Position numbers and translations under genes: made by a program. From Mesaphorura yosii (Eukaryota; Arthropoda; Collembola; Poduromorpha; Tullbergiidae), in contig WIXG01000057.1 of NCBI GenBank assembly GCA_009869945.1, positions 228,156 to 292,155 of the forward strand: a stretch of 64,000 bases of DNA. Reading direction: 5' to 3'. The notes under the pieces are model-generated. The model ran no database searches. It had not been told where the DNA came from and was given only the letters and a program-made list of their open reading frames with translations. Positions 1 through 13,385 of this stretch are shown here, piece after piece. Positions within the stretch are counted from its first letter, which is position 1. Each line of letters starts with the position of its first letter.

Positions 1-517
<517 letters not shown>

Positions 518-972
518 GCAGCGACCCAGCCAGACAATAAAGAAAATGAAATCATCAGCCAGCATCAAAAATAGTGAAATATTTCCAAGAGTCCAGTCTA
601 TTAAATTCACAATTCGTGTTTACTGTTTAGTTTACGAAACTTGGATCGAGTTTGAAGACGTTGATAGTCCAAAAGGTGCGATGGTACTGAATGGTAGCTT
701 TAGAATTAAATTCTTGTCTTGATCCTGTTCTGTTCTTCTACAACAACAAGCTAAAGAGGAAATAAAATCTGTATTAGGTTTAGAAAACTTGGTTCAAGAG
801 CACGAGTATGAATTTATTTGTATTTGCAATCTATCATTCCGCATTTCATAACACTATCATTTCGCAGAATTCAGTATCATTTTCAGTTCTTTTGCAGACG
901 ACGCTGGAGCTGGACTAGACGCCAATCTGTACCGTATAATAAAAATATTCATCGTATCGCTATGCGCCATCG
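518..972. other. Convergent 3' flanks of GAPDH and the SH2 gene
   Basis: Non-coding stretch between two convergent genes. It holds AATAAA signals for GAPDH on the + strand (536-541, 761-766) and TTTATT at 813-818, which is AATAAA on the minus strand about 155 nt beyond the SH2 gene stop. The 3' UTRs may therefore overlap. No further gene is seen. Confidence 0.6.
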
Positions 973-3900
973 CTAAAAGTCTGTGAACTGCCTCGCCGTC
1001 GGTGCGACGCTGATTAGCTTCTCCGGCTCCACGAAATCTGCGGAATTGAAGCGTCCACTCGTCTTCTTGCTGTAGTTGGTCCGGTACAGATGGAGGGAGA
1101 GCGGACATGGAAGCAGCTCGGGCATTACAGAGTGGTGAGTGATTAGCGACGACAGACTCCCAAATTCCTTTGTGAAACCCTGCGCAATGAAATAAAGACA
1201 GAAATTATTTCATCTGTATCAAGTGCCGTGCCATGCCGTGCCGTGTGAGTATCATATTATTAAATCTCCTGTGCGTTCGTGCGTGCGCGAGGTGCAAGAT
1301 GCATTCTGCATTCCGTTGCATCACATATTTTTATAATATCGTCACGACTCGGGCTCGAAAACAGTCTACGTCTGGTCTGGATGGATTTATTCAACTCTTT
1401 TCCTTTCCTTTCTCTTGAATGCCTGCCCTAAAAAGGTTTGCCTAGCCTGGCAGATACGGTCGCCTTTTGTATTCATTTTCGTGTCGTTATTCGTGCTGCC
1501 CGTGCCTGCCTGTATCTCAATTTTTCCTTAAAATATTCTCGTCAAAAGTCGTGAATCGTGAAATACCTTCGGATCCAAGCGCAGGGCAGGTATAAAAGGT
1601 GTTGGAATTTGGGCTTTCTTTACACTGCATTGCACTGCTTCACTGCCTGACTGCTCATTCATTCGAAATTCCTGAGCCGCGGCCGTAAAGAAACATGAAA
1701 CCACGATCCAGCGGCCAGGCAAGCGGAGATCGTGATCATGATCATCATTACAGAGATAAACGCACAACGGAGCAACGCGAGGATTAATTGCTTCGACCCG
1801 CGCGAGACGCAACTTACCTTTATTTTATAGCCCTTTCCAGTTTTCAAGATCAGGTAATGCGCAATCCCAGTCGGTTGGAATTCTCGCGGGACGCGGAGTG
1901 AAAGCGCGAGGCAGCCGGCTTTCGTAGTCGACTCACGTACGATGAACGAGCCGATGCGTTCGTTGCGGAGGACTTCCAATGCAATTTCCCTGCGAGACAG
2001 AACACAGAATTGGATTAATTAATCAATCACGCTGCTTCTGCTGCAATAGGCAATAATATTCAATATTCAGCTTTGTCATGCATGCAAGATTGGCATTCTG
2101 TCATTTTTAATGAGATTTTCATGCAAAGTGTCGCGCTGCATTTCACGTTTCATTAAAGTTGTAAGTGCAGGCCCACGCGAGACGCGAGTCCCACTGACTG
2201 TGCCTTATTCGAATTTTAATTCACTAATGTCTAAATGTCTACACTGTATTGGCCACAGCAGCCGCAGCAGGACGTCTTCATCTTCATCATCAATTCAATA
2301 AAAGCAAAAGCAAGAAAGCAACATGCATGCAATGGCGATTTCTTTTTTGTCATTCATTTGTTTCACTTCATTTGATTCGGCCTGCCTGCGTGCCTTGGCA
2401 CACTTTCTGTACAAATATTTATTCTATTAACGTCACGCGACCGTGCTAGGACGCGAAAGGCGTTTATAAAGAATTTGACATGCTTCGAGCTTGGACTTAG
2501 GCTGAGACTTAACTTGGGCATGGAATTTACAAATGTATTTCGTTCCAAATATTATTAATAGTACTAATGATCACTAATGACAGTTATTCTCGATGAGCTG
2601 TGACGCAGGCAATCATGTCTTAGCAATTTATTAGCACATCTTCAGTATGCTTATGGATTCGCTCTTGTCTGTCTTTCTGTCTGCATAAGTTATGTATAAA
2701 ATTTTTTGTGGAAACCGCTGCACGATTCAGATATAAATATGTCCGCCGTCATGTGAAATGCTTCCTATGCTCGTAAAGCAGGACAGCGGGATCGCGCACC
2801 AGCAGCAACAGAGTTAATATTATAATATTACGCAGCATTCTTTTTACAGACTACGTCCACATTGAACGGTGAATGAAGCATCTATCATTTGATATCTATT
2901 AGAGCCAACTGTTATACTTAGTGTTTGTTCTAATCTATGCGATCTCAATGATTTTAAAATGCATGTCCGAGGTAACCATGTTAAAGTGGAGCGGGTCGCT
3001 GCCCAATGTGGTATATTTCAGAAACGAGGAAGGAAGAGGATTTGAAAAGTATGTATCATCCTTGAAATCGTATTATCCCTGGCCAAAGATGGAAGTTTCG
3101 TAGGTGTGAGGGTCAGGTTTCAGCGGAGGAAGCAAACTGCTGTGATGCTTGAAAATTTTCCCTTGGCTGTTCTCAATTTTCAGGGACAGTTTAGTCTTGT
3201 GAAATCTTAATACAAAATTGCTTCCAAGTGCTTCGTAGAGGGAAGCAGATATAAATTTGATTGAAGTTTGATACGTCTATTAAGCACACATATATATTAG
3301 CAAGCAAAATATTGCGGAGCCGTGAGCGAGTGTCCGAGCCGAAGGCGAGGAAATATCGAGTGGCAGTGACGCCTAGAATGAGATGACAATGATTGCGTTG
3401 CATTGAAAGCGTAAAGCGTTGTATAACAATCATCCCCGATGCACCGCTTAAGAAGAGTGTTTCATATGCTTGAAGATGTGCTCGTGTCTTTCGTTTGTAA
3501 TGAAGTATTGATATTCAGGCCAGTCTTACCTCGGAATTCCTCCCTGGAACCATGCGGCATGCCGAAGTTCGGATTCCTCCTCGAAAATCGTGACTGTGAG
3601 TTTTGTTGCGATGACCGACGTGACTGCTGCCGGGCTCTGAGTGGAAGGCAGTGGTGGTGGTTGCTCATGCTCGACCGTGTCCGCGCGAGCGGGCGAAGAC
3701 GTTTCCACTGACCCGTAAACTGGCCGTATGGGAACGACGACCCCAACTTCGACGAGTGACTGAGCTGAGCAGGGCGAAGGCGGGTCGTGCAGGAGCAACG
3801 GTGTGGTGGACGACACACTTTGTGAGCTGGTGCTGTTGTACGTCGTAATTATGGTGGCATCGTTTCCATTACCATTGCAGCTATTGTAATTATACTTTTT

Positions 3901-6900
3901 ACTGCTGCCATTCCTGTGATTATGAATTTGATTGTTGTTGACGTTGGCGCTGGTATTGGCTTGCTTGCTGCGATGATGCAGCTCCTGGCTTCTGATTCCT
4001 TTCAAGATGACTTTATTACATCCGAATCCAAACTCATCATCATCACCACCGTTGCCATTCCCATTGACCAGTGGTGTATCATTACGGGCCTTAGTCTTGT
4101 TCTGGTTCTGGTTTTGCTGGTGCTGGCTAGTCGAAGGAGGCGTACCCGCGTCCGTCGCTGATGAAGACACTTTATCATCGTAATTGTTATTGCTGCTGCC
4201 ACTCTTTCTTTGTTTTCGTGATTGTGAGTAAGACGTTGTTGTCGGAGTTGAAACTGAATTGCCACGACCAGGACCACGACTCCTGTTTTGTTTTGATTGT
4301 TTGGTCAGCCAAGCCAAGGCAAGGAAAAGAAAGGAATTCAAAAATGCGTTGCAATTAAGATCAACTCGAAACAGGAAATTCTTTGGTATCGTTCACGATA
4401 ATCGTGATTAAGTAATTCTTACCATTCTTGCCCTTGCTCCTCCTGCCGTTGCTGCTGCTGCTCTGCGAGAGAAGATGAACTCCGAAGGTTCATTATGTTA
4501 TCACTGCCACCATCATTATTCTTCGAGAGTATTTGTTTGCTGATTGCTGCCGTAATTGGCCTCATCTCCAGCATGTTGAAGTTGTTCATATGCTCTTCGT
4601 CGTCCATGATGGCTCCTCTGTTAAAGTGCCCGCGCTGATGCTGTGCAGACATCGTCGTCGTCGTTGCCAATTTGGGGTACGACGAACTGGATGAAGATTC
4701 CGAAGACGATGACGAAGAGCTCATAAACGATAAGTTGTTATCGTTAATGTTCCTGTTATTCGCATCTGGGCTCACCGGTCCAATCTTTCTTGTCGCCGTC
4801 GTCGATGTCACGTTAAGATTATTACTGTTACTCGTTGCGTGATTGTTCCGCTTTCTAAGATTCTGCACCACAGCCAAACTCACTACGTTATCACTCGTTC
4901 CAGGAATTCCGTTCTGAGTGAAATTGTTGGTGTTCTCCTTATGCACTTGCACTACGTTATTGTTGAACTCTTCCGGGCCGCACGTGTACGCATTTTCAGC
5001 GCCCATTATGCTATTCAAGTACCTAGCTGCAGGGTCCGACGCGAAGAGTCGCCGGCGATTACGATTGCCGACGCGGCCGTGCCCTCGACCCGTCGCCGTT
5101 CCCGTCCCATTGCTGTCGCAGGGCGTACTCGCACCGTTCGCAGTTCCATTTTCACTGCCGGCATTGAACGGAAACTTAACTTTGTCCATCTTATTCTGAA
5201 GCTTCGTAACGGAACTCACGAGATTCTTACTGAGTTTTTGCAGTTTGTGGTTTGCGGCGGATGCGGACCACGTCAAGAATTGTTTTGGGTTCGAGCTATT
5301 GACGGAGAGGGGACTTCGCCGAGTTTGGGCGCGGAGGGTTGCTGAATTTGGGCCTGAGGTGTTGGCGGTAGCTTCTGGTGGGCTTGCTTCGTCTTCGCCA
5401 CCGGCTGAAGAGTTATTCAGAGTTGTCATGGTGGAGATGGCGGCCGCTTTGGTGGATCGCTGATTCTGGCTCTGGAGCGGGGGGCCACTGTCACAAAAAG
5501 CCTCACTGTCCCTGTCACGGACCACGACGGAAGAGGCGGCTGTGGAGAGTTCGATCACGTGTGCGGGAGCCTGAAATTAAACAAACCACACATTGCACCG
5601 ACAATAGTCAGAAAGAAGCACCTGTTAGATTGGTGTTCTAATTTTAAACTTCAGACACAGATAAATTCAAACGGAGTTCGATTCCTTTGCCTTGCAACCT
5701 GATTCTGAAGTAAAACTAACGTCACAATTGCAATGCTTGCCACTTTTAACTGTCTTTGCTTTCTTTCTCGTCAACTTTCAGTGAAAACTGCAGAGTCTTA
5801 GTCCGAGAAGTCCGAGTGCAAGCCTCAAAATGACAATCCCTTCAGAACGTCAGAACTCGTTTCTTTCCCGTGTACGACAGCACCAACTCGACCAAACCAA
5901 AAGACTCGAACTCGGCCGGACGACGGACCCATTTCATGATTTCAAAGCATTTACAATTTCATGTTCATATTTTATGTGGTCGCAGTGTATCAGCAACAGC
6001 AGCGAAGGATTGTGGGTTGTGAAACTAAGGCAAACGCAGCAAACGCGAAGTCGAACACACCAAGACACGGAGTAATTGAATTGCACGACTGAATTCACTT
6101 ACTTTATTTTATTTTACTTTACTTTACTCGTTACGTGGTTCGTTCTTCGTGCAATGTATCGCCATCATCAAAATGTAATTTATTATTGAAATTGTTAAAG
6201 AACTTGAACTCGCCATTCGCTCGCTAGCATAATGAAAACCTGTTTCCCGTCCGTCTTCGCAGCAGCGCAGCGCAGGTTCTCATAAAATTGAAATCATGCT
6301 CTTCGTCTCAGGCACGAAGGATTCAGAAAAGGCACAGGAAAAAGAAATTCAGATCGTTCGTCGTTCATGTTTTGTTGTTCTCATTGTTGTCAATCATAAT
6401 CATAGGCAATGCTTCACGCGGGCATGATGATAATCACAATCACCTTTGCCATATTTTCACATGTGAAAACACCTCGTGATTAATTCGCAATTGCAATTCG
6501 CGATATTTGCACGAATATTTACAGTGGGCGAGCTACCGCATTTCCGCAAAGGTGAAACGCAAACTCGAATCGTCAGTCAACAATGCGATGCAGTGTAACG
6601 CCAATTTTTTGCTACTGTTCATTTTTCTTATTGCTTTTCGCCAGCTCATCCGTCATTGTTTGCAGTGCAAAGCTGTAAAGGCTTGGCTACAAATGTCTAC
6701 AATGGCAAACGGTGCGGATTTGACGGAATTCAAAGAATGTATCGTAGCGTAGCGCCCAACAGATGTTAGACTGCAAAACAAATTGAGTGACTTGGCTGAG
6801 TTTGTTCGTCTTACCATAAAGAAATTTAGACTCGAGTCCAGATACAAGCCAAGATTGTCGTTTTCCACTAAAATTCTTGTAAGTCGATTCGTGCCGAGGT

Positions 6901-8739
6901 ACAAAAACTTGTATCGCTTGTAATAAATTCTGGAGACAGACGCACGGACGGGCACAGGCGGTCACTTTTCCAGTAAAGTCGTAGACACAATAAAATACAG
7001 GAGAAATTACGTAAAATTCCAGTAGCAATGCGATCCCGACGAGAGACACACGAAAGGCAGACACAAGAACAAACGACACGAGAGTCTTGTCGTTTGACGA
7101 GACGATTGTTTTTACAGCGAGCACCACTCAAAGAATGCACTCGCAATCGCAGCGAAATGAAAAGTCCCAAGCCTCATGTCTCGAGTCTCGAGTGGATGAA
7201 CGTACCGAGCACCAAAACAAGCCAAAGTCAGCCAAGTCCCATCATTTTTATCACTCAACTTCTTGAATTTCCTTTTCTAAACTCAGTGCAGAAGAAGAAT
7301 GAAGAAGTCGAGTCGAGTAAGAAATAACAATTGAGATAAATGTTGGGTGAGTTTTGTTTTGTTTTGGGAAAACATTCTCATTCTCGAATCTCATCATCTG
7401 CAATTCAATTTAATACAGTGGAACATAAGAGACTGTTTACTTTATACTTTACTTAAGTTGCGTGATGACTACGACTGCGACTGCAATTGCGTTTTTCACT
7501 CAAGTCCTATCACAGGCAACATGTGTGTGAAAGACTCGCAATGGAATCGGATTCGCTTGGCTGCCTGCCTCTTTTTCTCGTCTCGGCTTGGCTCTGCGCG
7601 TCATGGAATGAAAATTCTCACATCCGCTTCTCATTTAACGCATAACAAATTACGGCAAATGCTTCGTTCTTAATTCAATTCAGAACAACTGCTTCAAAAA
7701 ACTTGTCTTTGCATTTTGTATGAAACTGGCGAAGGAGAAACACGGCCAAACCAAAAATCGACGAAGCGTCGATCAACAGATCAAATTATGAATTATTGAG
7801 CACGAAACGAGTTCGAGTCAAGAAAGCTCGAGCGCCGAGCGTCCTGCTTTGGCCGGCACGGCACGTCGACGCTGGCGCCCAGCATCATTTGACATTTGGG
7901 TATCCGCTGTCAATTTTACCGTTAGACGAGCAATTTGCAGCGCAGGGTGTTGGTGCTTGTTTACAGTTTGATATGATCTTCTGTCAATCATTAACTTAAA
8001 CTCGTTACGTGCCATGTCTGTGCAACGGCCGTGATCGTAGTCGTAAGTGGTCTATCGCGTACGAGAATTATCAATTATGATAGCAAACGAACGTGAAACA
8101 GCAACCAGCTCAGTGCAATGCCATGTCAGGCCATGCAAATGGCAAATGCCTGCCACGCCTGTACACGTACACGTGTCGTATGAAGTTTTTGCTGTCACGT
8201 ACTCCCAACCCAAATCTTGACCTTTAGTTCGTGTAATATTTGAGAATAGTAAACGAATTGCCTAATTACAAGTAAAAAGTTACGTCGCTTATTGAATTGA
8301 ACCGTTCAAGATCCTCAAGAGAGTTCAAGATGGAAAGCTTTCTCCAAAACACCATTTACAATGTGTAAAAATTCGCGTTTACATATACTCCATTACATAA
8401 GAAGTTCTGTAAACCGCATGAGTCGTATCAACTATCATAGGCAGCAGTGGATCTTACCTGTCCACAGTTTCCACAATTCTGGCAAAACACAAACACTGAG
8501 TCATCCAACTTGTGATACTTCCTTTTGCTTCCAACTGCGGCTCTCAGACTGGACACAATCCCGTGTCTCGTGAATGAGTGCTGGTGCGAGCACGTTTTCT
8601 GGCCGCCACCATAAAAATTGTGGAGGAGCGGCAGAGGTGACTGCAATTTGTCTTTCACGTTGAACTCACTGAGCCTCACGTCCAAGTCGATCAACTGCAG
8701 CTGCAACTGGCGCTTGAACCCCGTCCATCTGCGACCCAT
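973..8739 (-). CDS. SH2-domain adaptor-like protein with long low-complexity N-terminal region
   Basis: Five coding exons on the minus strand: 8739-8458, 5570-4423, 4282-3530, 1989-1818 and 1179-973. All have GT-AG ends and phases that join, giving 853 residues. The start ATG at 8739 has an in-frame TGA upstream. Residues 95-720 are rich in Ser, Asn, Gln and Thr, with runs of serine and asparagine, and look disordered. A single SH2 domain spans about 721-813. It starts at AAWFQGGIPR, has the phosphotyrosine-binding arginine in GSFIVRES (Arg746) and the histidine in GIAHYLI, and ends GFTKEFGSLSSLITHHSV and ELLPCPLSL. A 40-residue tail follows; no PTB or kinase domain is seen. The SH2 resembles the tensin type (long insert before AHYLI), but I cannot name the family. 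By domain it is expected to bind phosphotyrosine proteins in the cytoplasm. Exon 1 (94 residues) holds a Cys-rich patch FCQNCGNCGQ. Confidence 0.85.
1990..3529 (-). other. Intron of the SH2 gene
   Basis: Intron of 1,540 bp splitting the SH2 domain after GIPR. Donor GTAAGA reads on the minus strand from 3529 and acceptor TCTCGCAG ends at 1990. Open frames inside are short and show no recognisable protein. Confidence 0.7.
5571..8457 (-). other. Long intron of the SH2 gene
   Basis: Intron of about 2.9 kb between the first coding exon (ends CGQ, donor GTAAGA) and the low-complexity exon (acceptor TTTAATTTCAG). I see no nested gene or RNA. Scattered short open frames lack family features. Confidence 0.65.
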
Positions 8740-10745
8740 GCTCGCATTCCTTTCAGGTCATCGCTGCTGCTGCTGCTGCAATTCTTCAGTTTCATAATTC
8801 GCACGACGCGGTGCGGTTCATTAATTCGCTAATCAATCACTGACACGACACGGCACAAATTCTGTTTAGTATTCAGTTCAAATTCTTCAACTCGCCAAAA
8901 CGCAAGCCAGAAAGCCAAAGTTTAAATTTTTACGACCAAAAACCAATTCATGCCTGCCTGCTGGACGACGACAGAGACGCGACTCAATCGGATCGCACGT
9001 CGCACTTCGAACGAACGAGAACGAGAAATTCCTTACTTTAGTCAACACAGTCATAAAACGAGACGAGACGAGTTTCTGAGCGCACGCACGGCAATCACGC
9101 ATCAGCATCACGCTGTAAAGTAATAATCGTGTATCACCGTTCGTGCTTTACACTTTTCCTCTTTTGCTCGTTCTCTCTGTCGTCTTTCCTGCAACAATGC
9201 AGAGGAATTCGCCTGTGGGTACTTTGATTAGATGCTGCATTGCGTTGGGTGAACCACAAACCACTTGTTGAAGAAATTCCTGCCGAATGCTGGTACAGGC
9301 AGGCAGGCGAAAGAAAGTCAAGTCAATGCATCTCTGCATTGCATTGCTGCATTCATTGTCGGTCGGCTAGCCATGGAAGGAATGCAACCACGAAGGCAAG
9401 GCAATGGCAAAAAAGGATTTTGATCCCTTAACTTTGCCAGGCCGCATTGCATTGCATTGCTGTATTTCTGTATTATCACTGATGCGATTATAATAATACA
9501 GGCATTATGCTCCGTGCCGTGCTATGCTGTACTGTGAAGTGTATTAAAGAAGAATGCAGCAGGCAGGAATTCCACCCGCCCCAAAAATCTTGACTTTGAG
9601 TCGGTCGAAGAAGATGATCATCATCTCATAATAATAATAATTCTTTCTGCCTTGAGATGAGGTTCTTGTCCTTATACGCACGTACGAGTACGAGAGTAAG
9701 TACGAGTATGGAGATTTAAAGATCATTATTGCGTTGGTATTGTTGACCGGCCGCCGTCAACCGATGATATATTTTCATTGATGTTCATTTCATTTCCATT
9801 TCCATGTTCTCAGCTCTCCTTTGCTTTGCTATACATTATGCATGGCTTGAAATGAATTCATTCAGTCGCACTCATCCAAATTCTTTATGCATTATGCCAT
9901 GAAGATGAAGCTGAAAATGAAGACCACCAAACTCATAAATTTCCATAAAAGCACCCTGCTTCAATGCACGCATCTAAAAAGCCCTGTCTGCATAGGCGTA
10001 AAGGCGTTTCGCTTGATTTCAATTAAAACTTGTTGATTTTTGTGTAATGCGAGCGTAATTTTCAACTTCACATAAAAGGAGTCAAGTCAGCCTGAACGGC
10101 AAACAAGATGCCTCGCAATTTACGGTTACGATGTAATGTCAAACGGTCATAATTTATCGCTTATCTTTATGGCGAAAGATGAATTACTAAAGCGCTAAGA
10201 GCTGTGGCGAGTGCGCAGGCGAAGTTCATAAAATGTAAATCTGGGTATTAACAAGATTATGGCCGTAGCTTAACTTGTAACTTGTGCCAGGTGAGATAAC
10301 GATGGCGGTGACAGTGCACCAGCGCATGTGAGAATTGAGATTCACTGACGAAGAATTTTTGTCCTGTGTTGAAAAATGCGAGTACTTTTCGTGTTCATCT
10401 GGAAGGTTTTGATTACAACTTTCTAATACAATTGGTCCAAATTTTCTTTATAAAAACTCCGTATTGCATTTAATTTCCACAAGAATGCAACCGGTCTTTG
10501 ACTTTGACCTGACAATTGCAGCTTCTTACCAGCTATGCCGTTGGAAGTAATTCAAAACTTAATTTTAAACCATTTGGACCAAACTTAGATGTGCACTCCG
10601 AAATATGGTCGGTCGGGTTTGATTAGTATTAATTATGGACTGAAATGAGGGCAATGCACGTCAATAATGAATTTATTTACTGACGAAAGAGAAAGGAGAG
10701 AAGAGTAGCCAATTATTTGCGAGTTGAAAAATCTGGAACAATAAT
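8740..10745. other. Intergenic, upstream of the SH2 gene
   Basis: About 2 kb between the SH2 start and the 3' end of the first ML-domain gene, both on the minus strand. It should hold the SH2 promoter. Simple-sequence patches are visible: a CTG run near 8764-8778 and AGGC repeats near 9298-9310. A minus-strand poly(A) signal of the ML gene (TTTATT, 10672-10677) lies at its right edge. No gene was recognised. Confidence 0.5.
10672..10677 (-). terminator. Poly(A) signal of ML-domain gene 1
   Basis: TTTATT on the + strand is AATAAA on the minus strand, about 70 nt past the TAA of the first ML-domain gene. Its position fits a cleavage and polyadenylation signal. Confidence 0.6.
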
Positions 10746-11365
10746 TTAGCTGTTCGAGACACGTGCTGGTGCCCGGAAACAGACCTCGGCTCCGTTGGCT
10801 GCATTCAGAAGTCTGAATGTAACGGTGGCTGCAATGCAATGAGCAAATAACAGTAAGTTTAGTTTAGCCACTAGCTAATTAGGCAAAAAAATATTGCTGC
10901 TTCTGTTTTAAGGGCTTACCATCGGTCTCAATGAATTGGTCGTCGATGGTCATGGTGGTTCGGTGAGTGTGAGTGTTGCCAGCCGTGTACGGACAGCCTG
11001 GAGTGAATCCTGGGCAGCCGTTGTTATTTCCTGGCCTAATGATATCGACAGTGATGATGGACACGGCAGCCTTCACCTCCAAATTGGCAGTTGAGCCTGA
11101 ATTGGCTGCGGTGAATCGGGTGTCGATTTCGTATGTTTGGCCCTTCCTGAATACGCAACGCTCGGATCCGCTACAGCCGGGAACTTGGACGCTGTGGATA
11201 GTCCCAAGTGATCCTGCGAGGAAAGAGTGTGGAATTAGCATGACATTTGACATAGTGTATTGAGGGTACTTCTTTGTTCGTTTACTTACCGCAATCTTGG
11301 AAGTTTATTTCGCCAGCGGAGGCAAGAGCCACGGCGGAGAGTACCAAAACTGCAATTTTGAGCAT
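10746..11365 (-). CDS. NPC2-like ML-domain secreted lipid-binding protein
   Basis: Three exons on the minus strand, 11365-11290, 11213-10920 and 10828-10746, give a 150-residue protein, the usual size of NPC2/MD-2-related proteins. A cleavable signal peptide (MLKIAVLVLSAVALASA) precedes EINFQDCGSLGTI. The ML fold is marked by cysteines at about 25, in GCSGSERC, in CPGFTPGC and in EVCFRAP, matching the three family disulphides. The segment NTHTHRTTMTIDDQFIETD also fits. The family binds sterols or other lipids, and arthropods have many copies acting in sterol transport, immunity or chemosensation; the ligand here is unknown. Introns are phase 1 after GATTGCG and phase 1 after ACCGATG. A TATA-like box lies 80 nt upstream of the start. 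The tandem neighbour at 12167-12675 is a paralogue. Confidence 0.92.
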
Positions 11366-12166
11366 GATGAAGTCTAATGAAATGGAGCTGCTGCACAAGA
11401 GGACAGGATTCCGAACTGGGAGTGAAGCCTCCGGCAGAGGAAAACTATTTATAAGGCCCAGTCCTGATATCAGTTGCTGATGATTTTGATTTCAGGCAGT
11501 TGATGAAATTCCCAAGCTGTGTTTCCAGCAGTTGATTCTGATTCAGCATTTCGTACATGAATTCATCGTGCGAGAGCTTCAGATTCAGTGATAAGGCGGT
11601 AATCCCATATGTACGAGCAAGGCACGACTCTTCAAATAAAATTCCCACTTCAGAACTCAATCAAAGTTGGGCACTTGTCACAGGATTCTGCTTTCAACAT
11701 ACAATGACTACGGTTACTTATTTAGCAGTATCCAAATCTGGAGTACCGACATCGATGCAATATGTTGACATTGTCAAATCGTGCTTTCGAATGCAACGCT
11801 GAACACTTCGTCGACACGTCCGGCGCACAACAGAGGGATTTCACCCGTCCATCATGCTCTAGTCGCTAAGTCCCGTGACGTTGGTGGCGACGTGATCCCA
11901 TACAATTTGTTCTAGAACACATAATTGCGACTCGGCTTGGCTGTTGTTGTTGTGAAGTCAAAGATAATGTGAGACTGAAGGTGTGCTGTGCTCCGACAAA
12001 TTGAGTTGCACGCGCTAAAGGATTAACCACCACAATGAATTCAAATTTTTAATTTGTTTAATCAGGGTTTATTGTGGTTCGTCGCAATTTTAGTGATGGA
12101 ATTCCGCAAGCCATTTCAAGGACGTTCATCAGTATCTTTTCTACTTTGGTGTGGTCAATAATTAAA
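11366..12166. other. Spacer between tandem ML-domain genes
   Basis: Holds the TATA box of ML gene 1 and, at its right end, TTTATT (12068-12073), the minus-strand AATAAA about 95 nt past the stop of ML gene 2. No other gene is seen. Confidence 0.5.
11445..11453 (-). promoter_or_regulatory. TATA box of ML-domain gene 1
   Basis: CTATTTATA on the + strand reads TATAAATAG on the minus strand, 80 nt upstream of the ATG at 11365. This places a start site near 11420 with a short 5' UTR. Inferred from sequence and position only. Confidence 0.55.
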
Positions 12167-12675
12167 TTAAGGAACAACTCGGATTTCAGCTCGAGAGCAG
12201 ATTTCGCTTCCGTTTACTGCATTGAGAATTCTCAAAGTAACAGTCGCTGAAAGTCAAGAGATCGTCTTAATACGCTGCCTTCTTTAGATGGTTTAATCTG
12301 CTTCACTTACCGTCGGTCTCCAGAAATTGGTCACTGATTGTCATTACTGTCCGGTGGGTGTATGTGTTGCCAGCCGTGTACGGGCATGCGGGGCTAAATC
12401 CGGGGCACCCGTTGTTGTTTCCCGGTCTGATGATATCCACGACGATGGTGGAGACAATGGCTCTTACCTCAAGGTTGGCCTGCCCGCCAGAGTTGCCTGC
12501 GACGAAGGTCGTGTCGATCGTGTACGTCTCGCCCTTCCTGAAGATGCACGGTGCAGTCTGACACGTCGATGACCGTAATTGTACCGAGCGAACCGCAATT
12601 GATGATCGGAATCTCCCCGGCAGACGCAGCCGCGACCAAGGCGGCCAACAAGTACAGAGGAATGTCGCGAAGCAT
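12167..12675 (-). pseudogene. Second NPC2-like ML-domain gene, frameshifted
   Basis: Paralogue of the gene at 10746-11365. Exons are 12675-12311 and 12246-12167. The start MLRDIPLYLLAALVAAASA is a signal peptide followed by EIPIINCGSLGTI, clearly ML-like, up to VSDCT. There the frame changes: from 12548 downward the ML sequence continues in the +1 frame (CIFRKGETYTIDTTF, then CPGFSPACPYTAG, then the second exon ATVTLRILNAVNG to a TAA). The break lies within 12549-12552, where the loop between two cysteines is also shorter than in the paralogue. The first exon is 365 nt, which is out of frame with the phase-1 donor. Without correction the product ends after 68 residues. The first intron of the paralogue is absent at the exact position (TGCGGTTCG). 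It is a recent pseudogene or an assembly error; everything else is intact. Confidence 0.7.
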
Positions 12676-13385
12676 GGCGGAAGTCGTGGTGGACGGAAGA
12701 GTTGGTTAGACTAATCTGGAGAAGGCGACGGCAATGGCCAATGACAAGTGAGAAATGATTCCACGGTTCGAAGGCCCATCGAGTTATATTGTCTTCAGTA
12801 CAGCAATTTGAAATCCAGTCGTAATCGTAGTCCACTGCACTGCTACTGCCGAGAGCCCAATTACATGTGACATGTCTCCATTCTCCATTATCCATCTCCA
12901 GTGTCATATTAATGACAAATTACTCTTTGAGATTCATCAATCTTACGGATGAAATCCCATAGTAAAGCTAATCCACTACTGCGCTTGCCCACTGCAACTG
13001 CTGCGCTGATGGTCAATCATCGATCATCCGTTTCGTGTTGGGAATTATGCTACAAGACACATGATTAACGGCTCGTTACTGTCGTTATCATTTTAGTAGG
13101 CACTGGACACGAGCACTGCACTGGTCAGTAATTCAAGTTAAGTTGAGTTGAGTCGCAGATAGTGGACACAGGAATGCTAATTGTGATAGGACAGTGAAGT
13201 GACATCGGTGCCTTCTGTTGCGGATCATTTTCAAAAGGTGGAAATGAGAGGTTCTTGGATGTCACTAACTTTATGGTTTAACTACTCTGTTATGCAAAAT
13301 GAATCTCATATAAGTTGGCAATTATGTTTTAGAAATTCGTCGGTCACGAGTTTACTGCAAAAAGGTCGGAACATTGCACACTTTA
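12676..13385. other. Intergenic between ML gene 2 and the anoctamin
   Basis: About 700 bp that should hold the promoter of the second ML gene and the 3' UTR of the anoctamin. I see no clear TATA box and no canonical minus-strand AATAAA near the anoctamin stop. No gene recognised. Confidence 0.45.

Noticed and set aside
857..1108. 83-codon minus-strand frame at the SH2 3' end
   Set aside because: It is a different frame of the true last SH2 exon (1179-973), which joins in phase and completes the SH2 domain.
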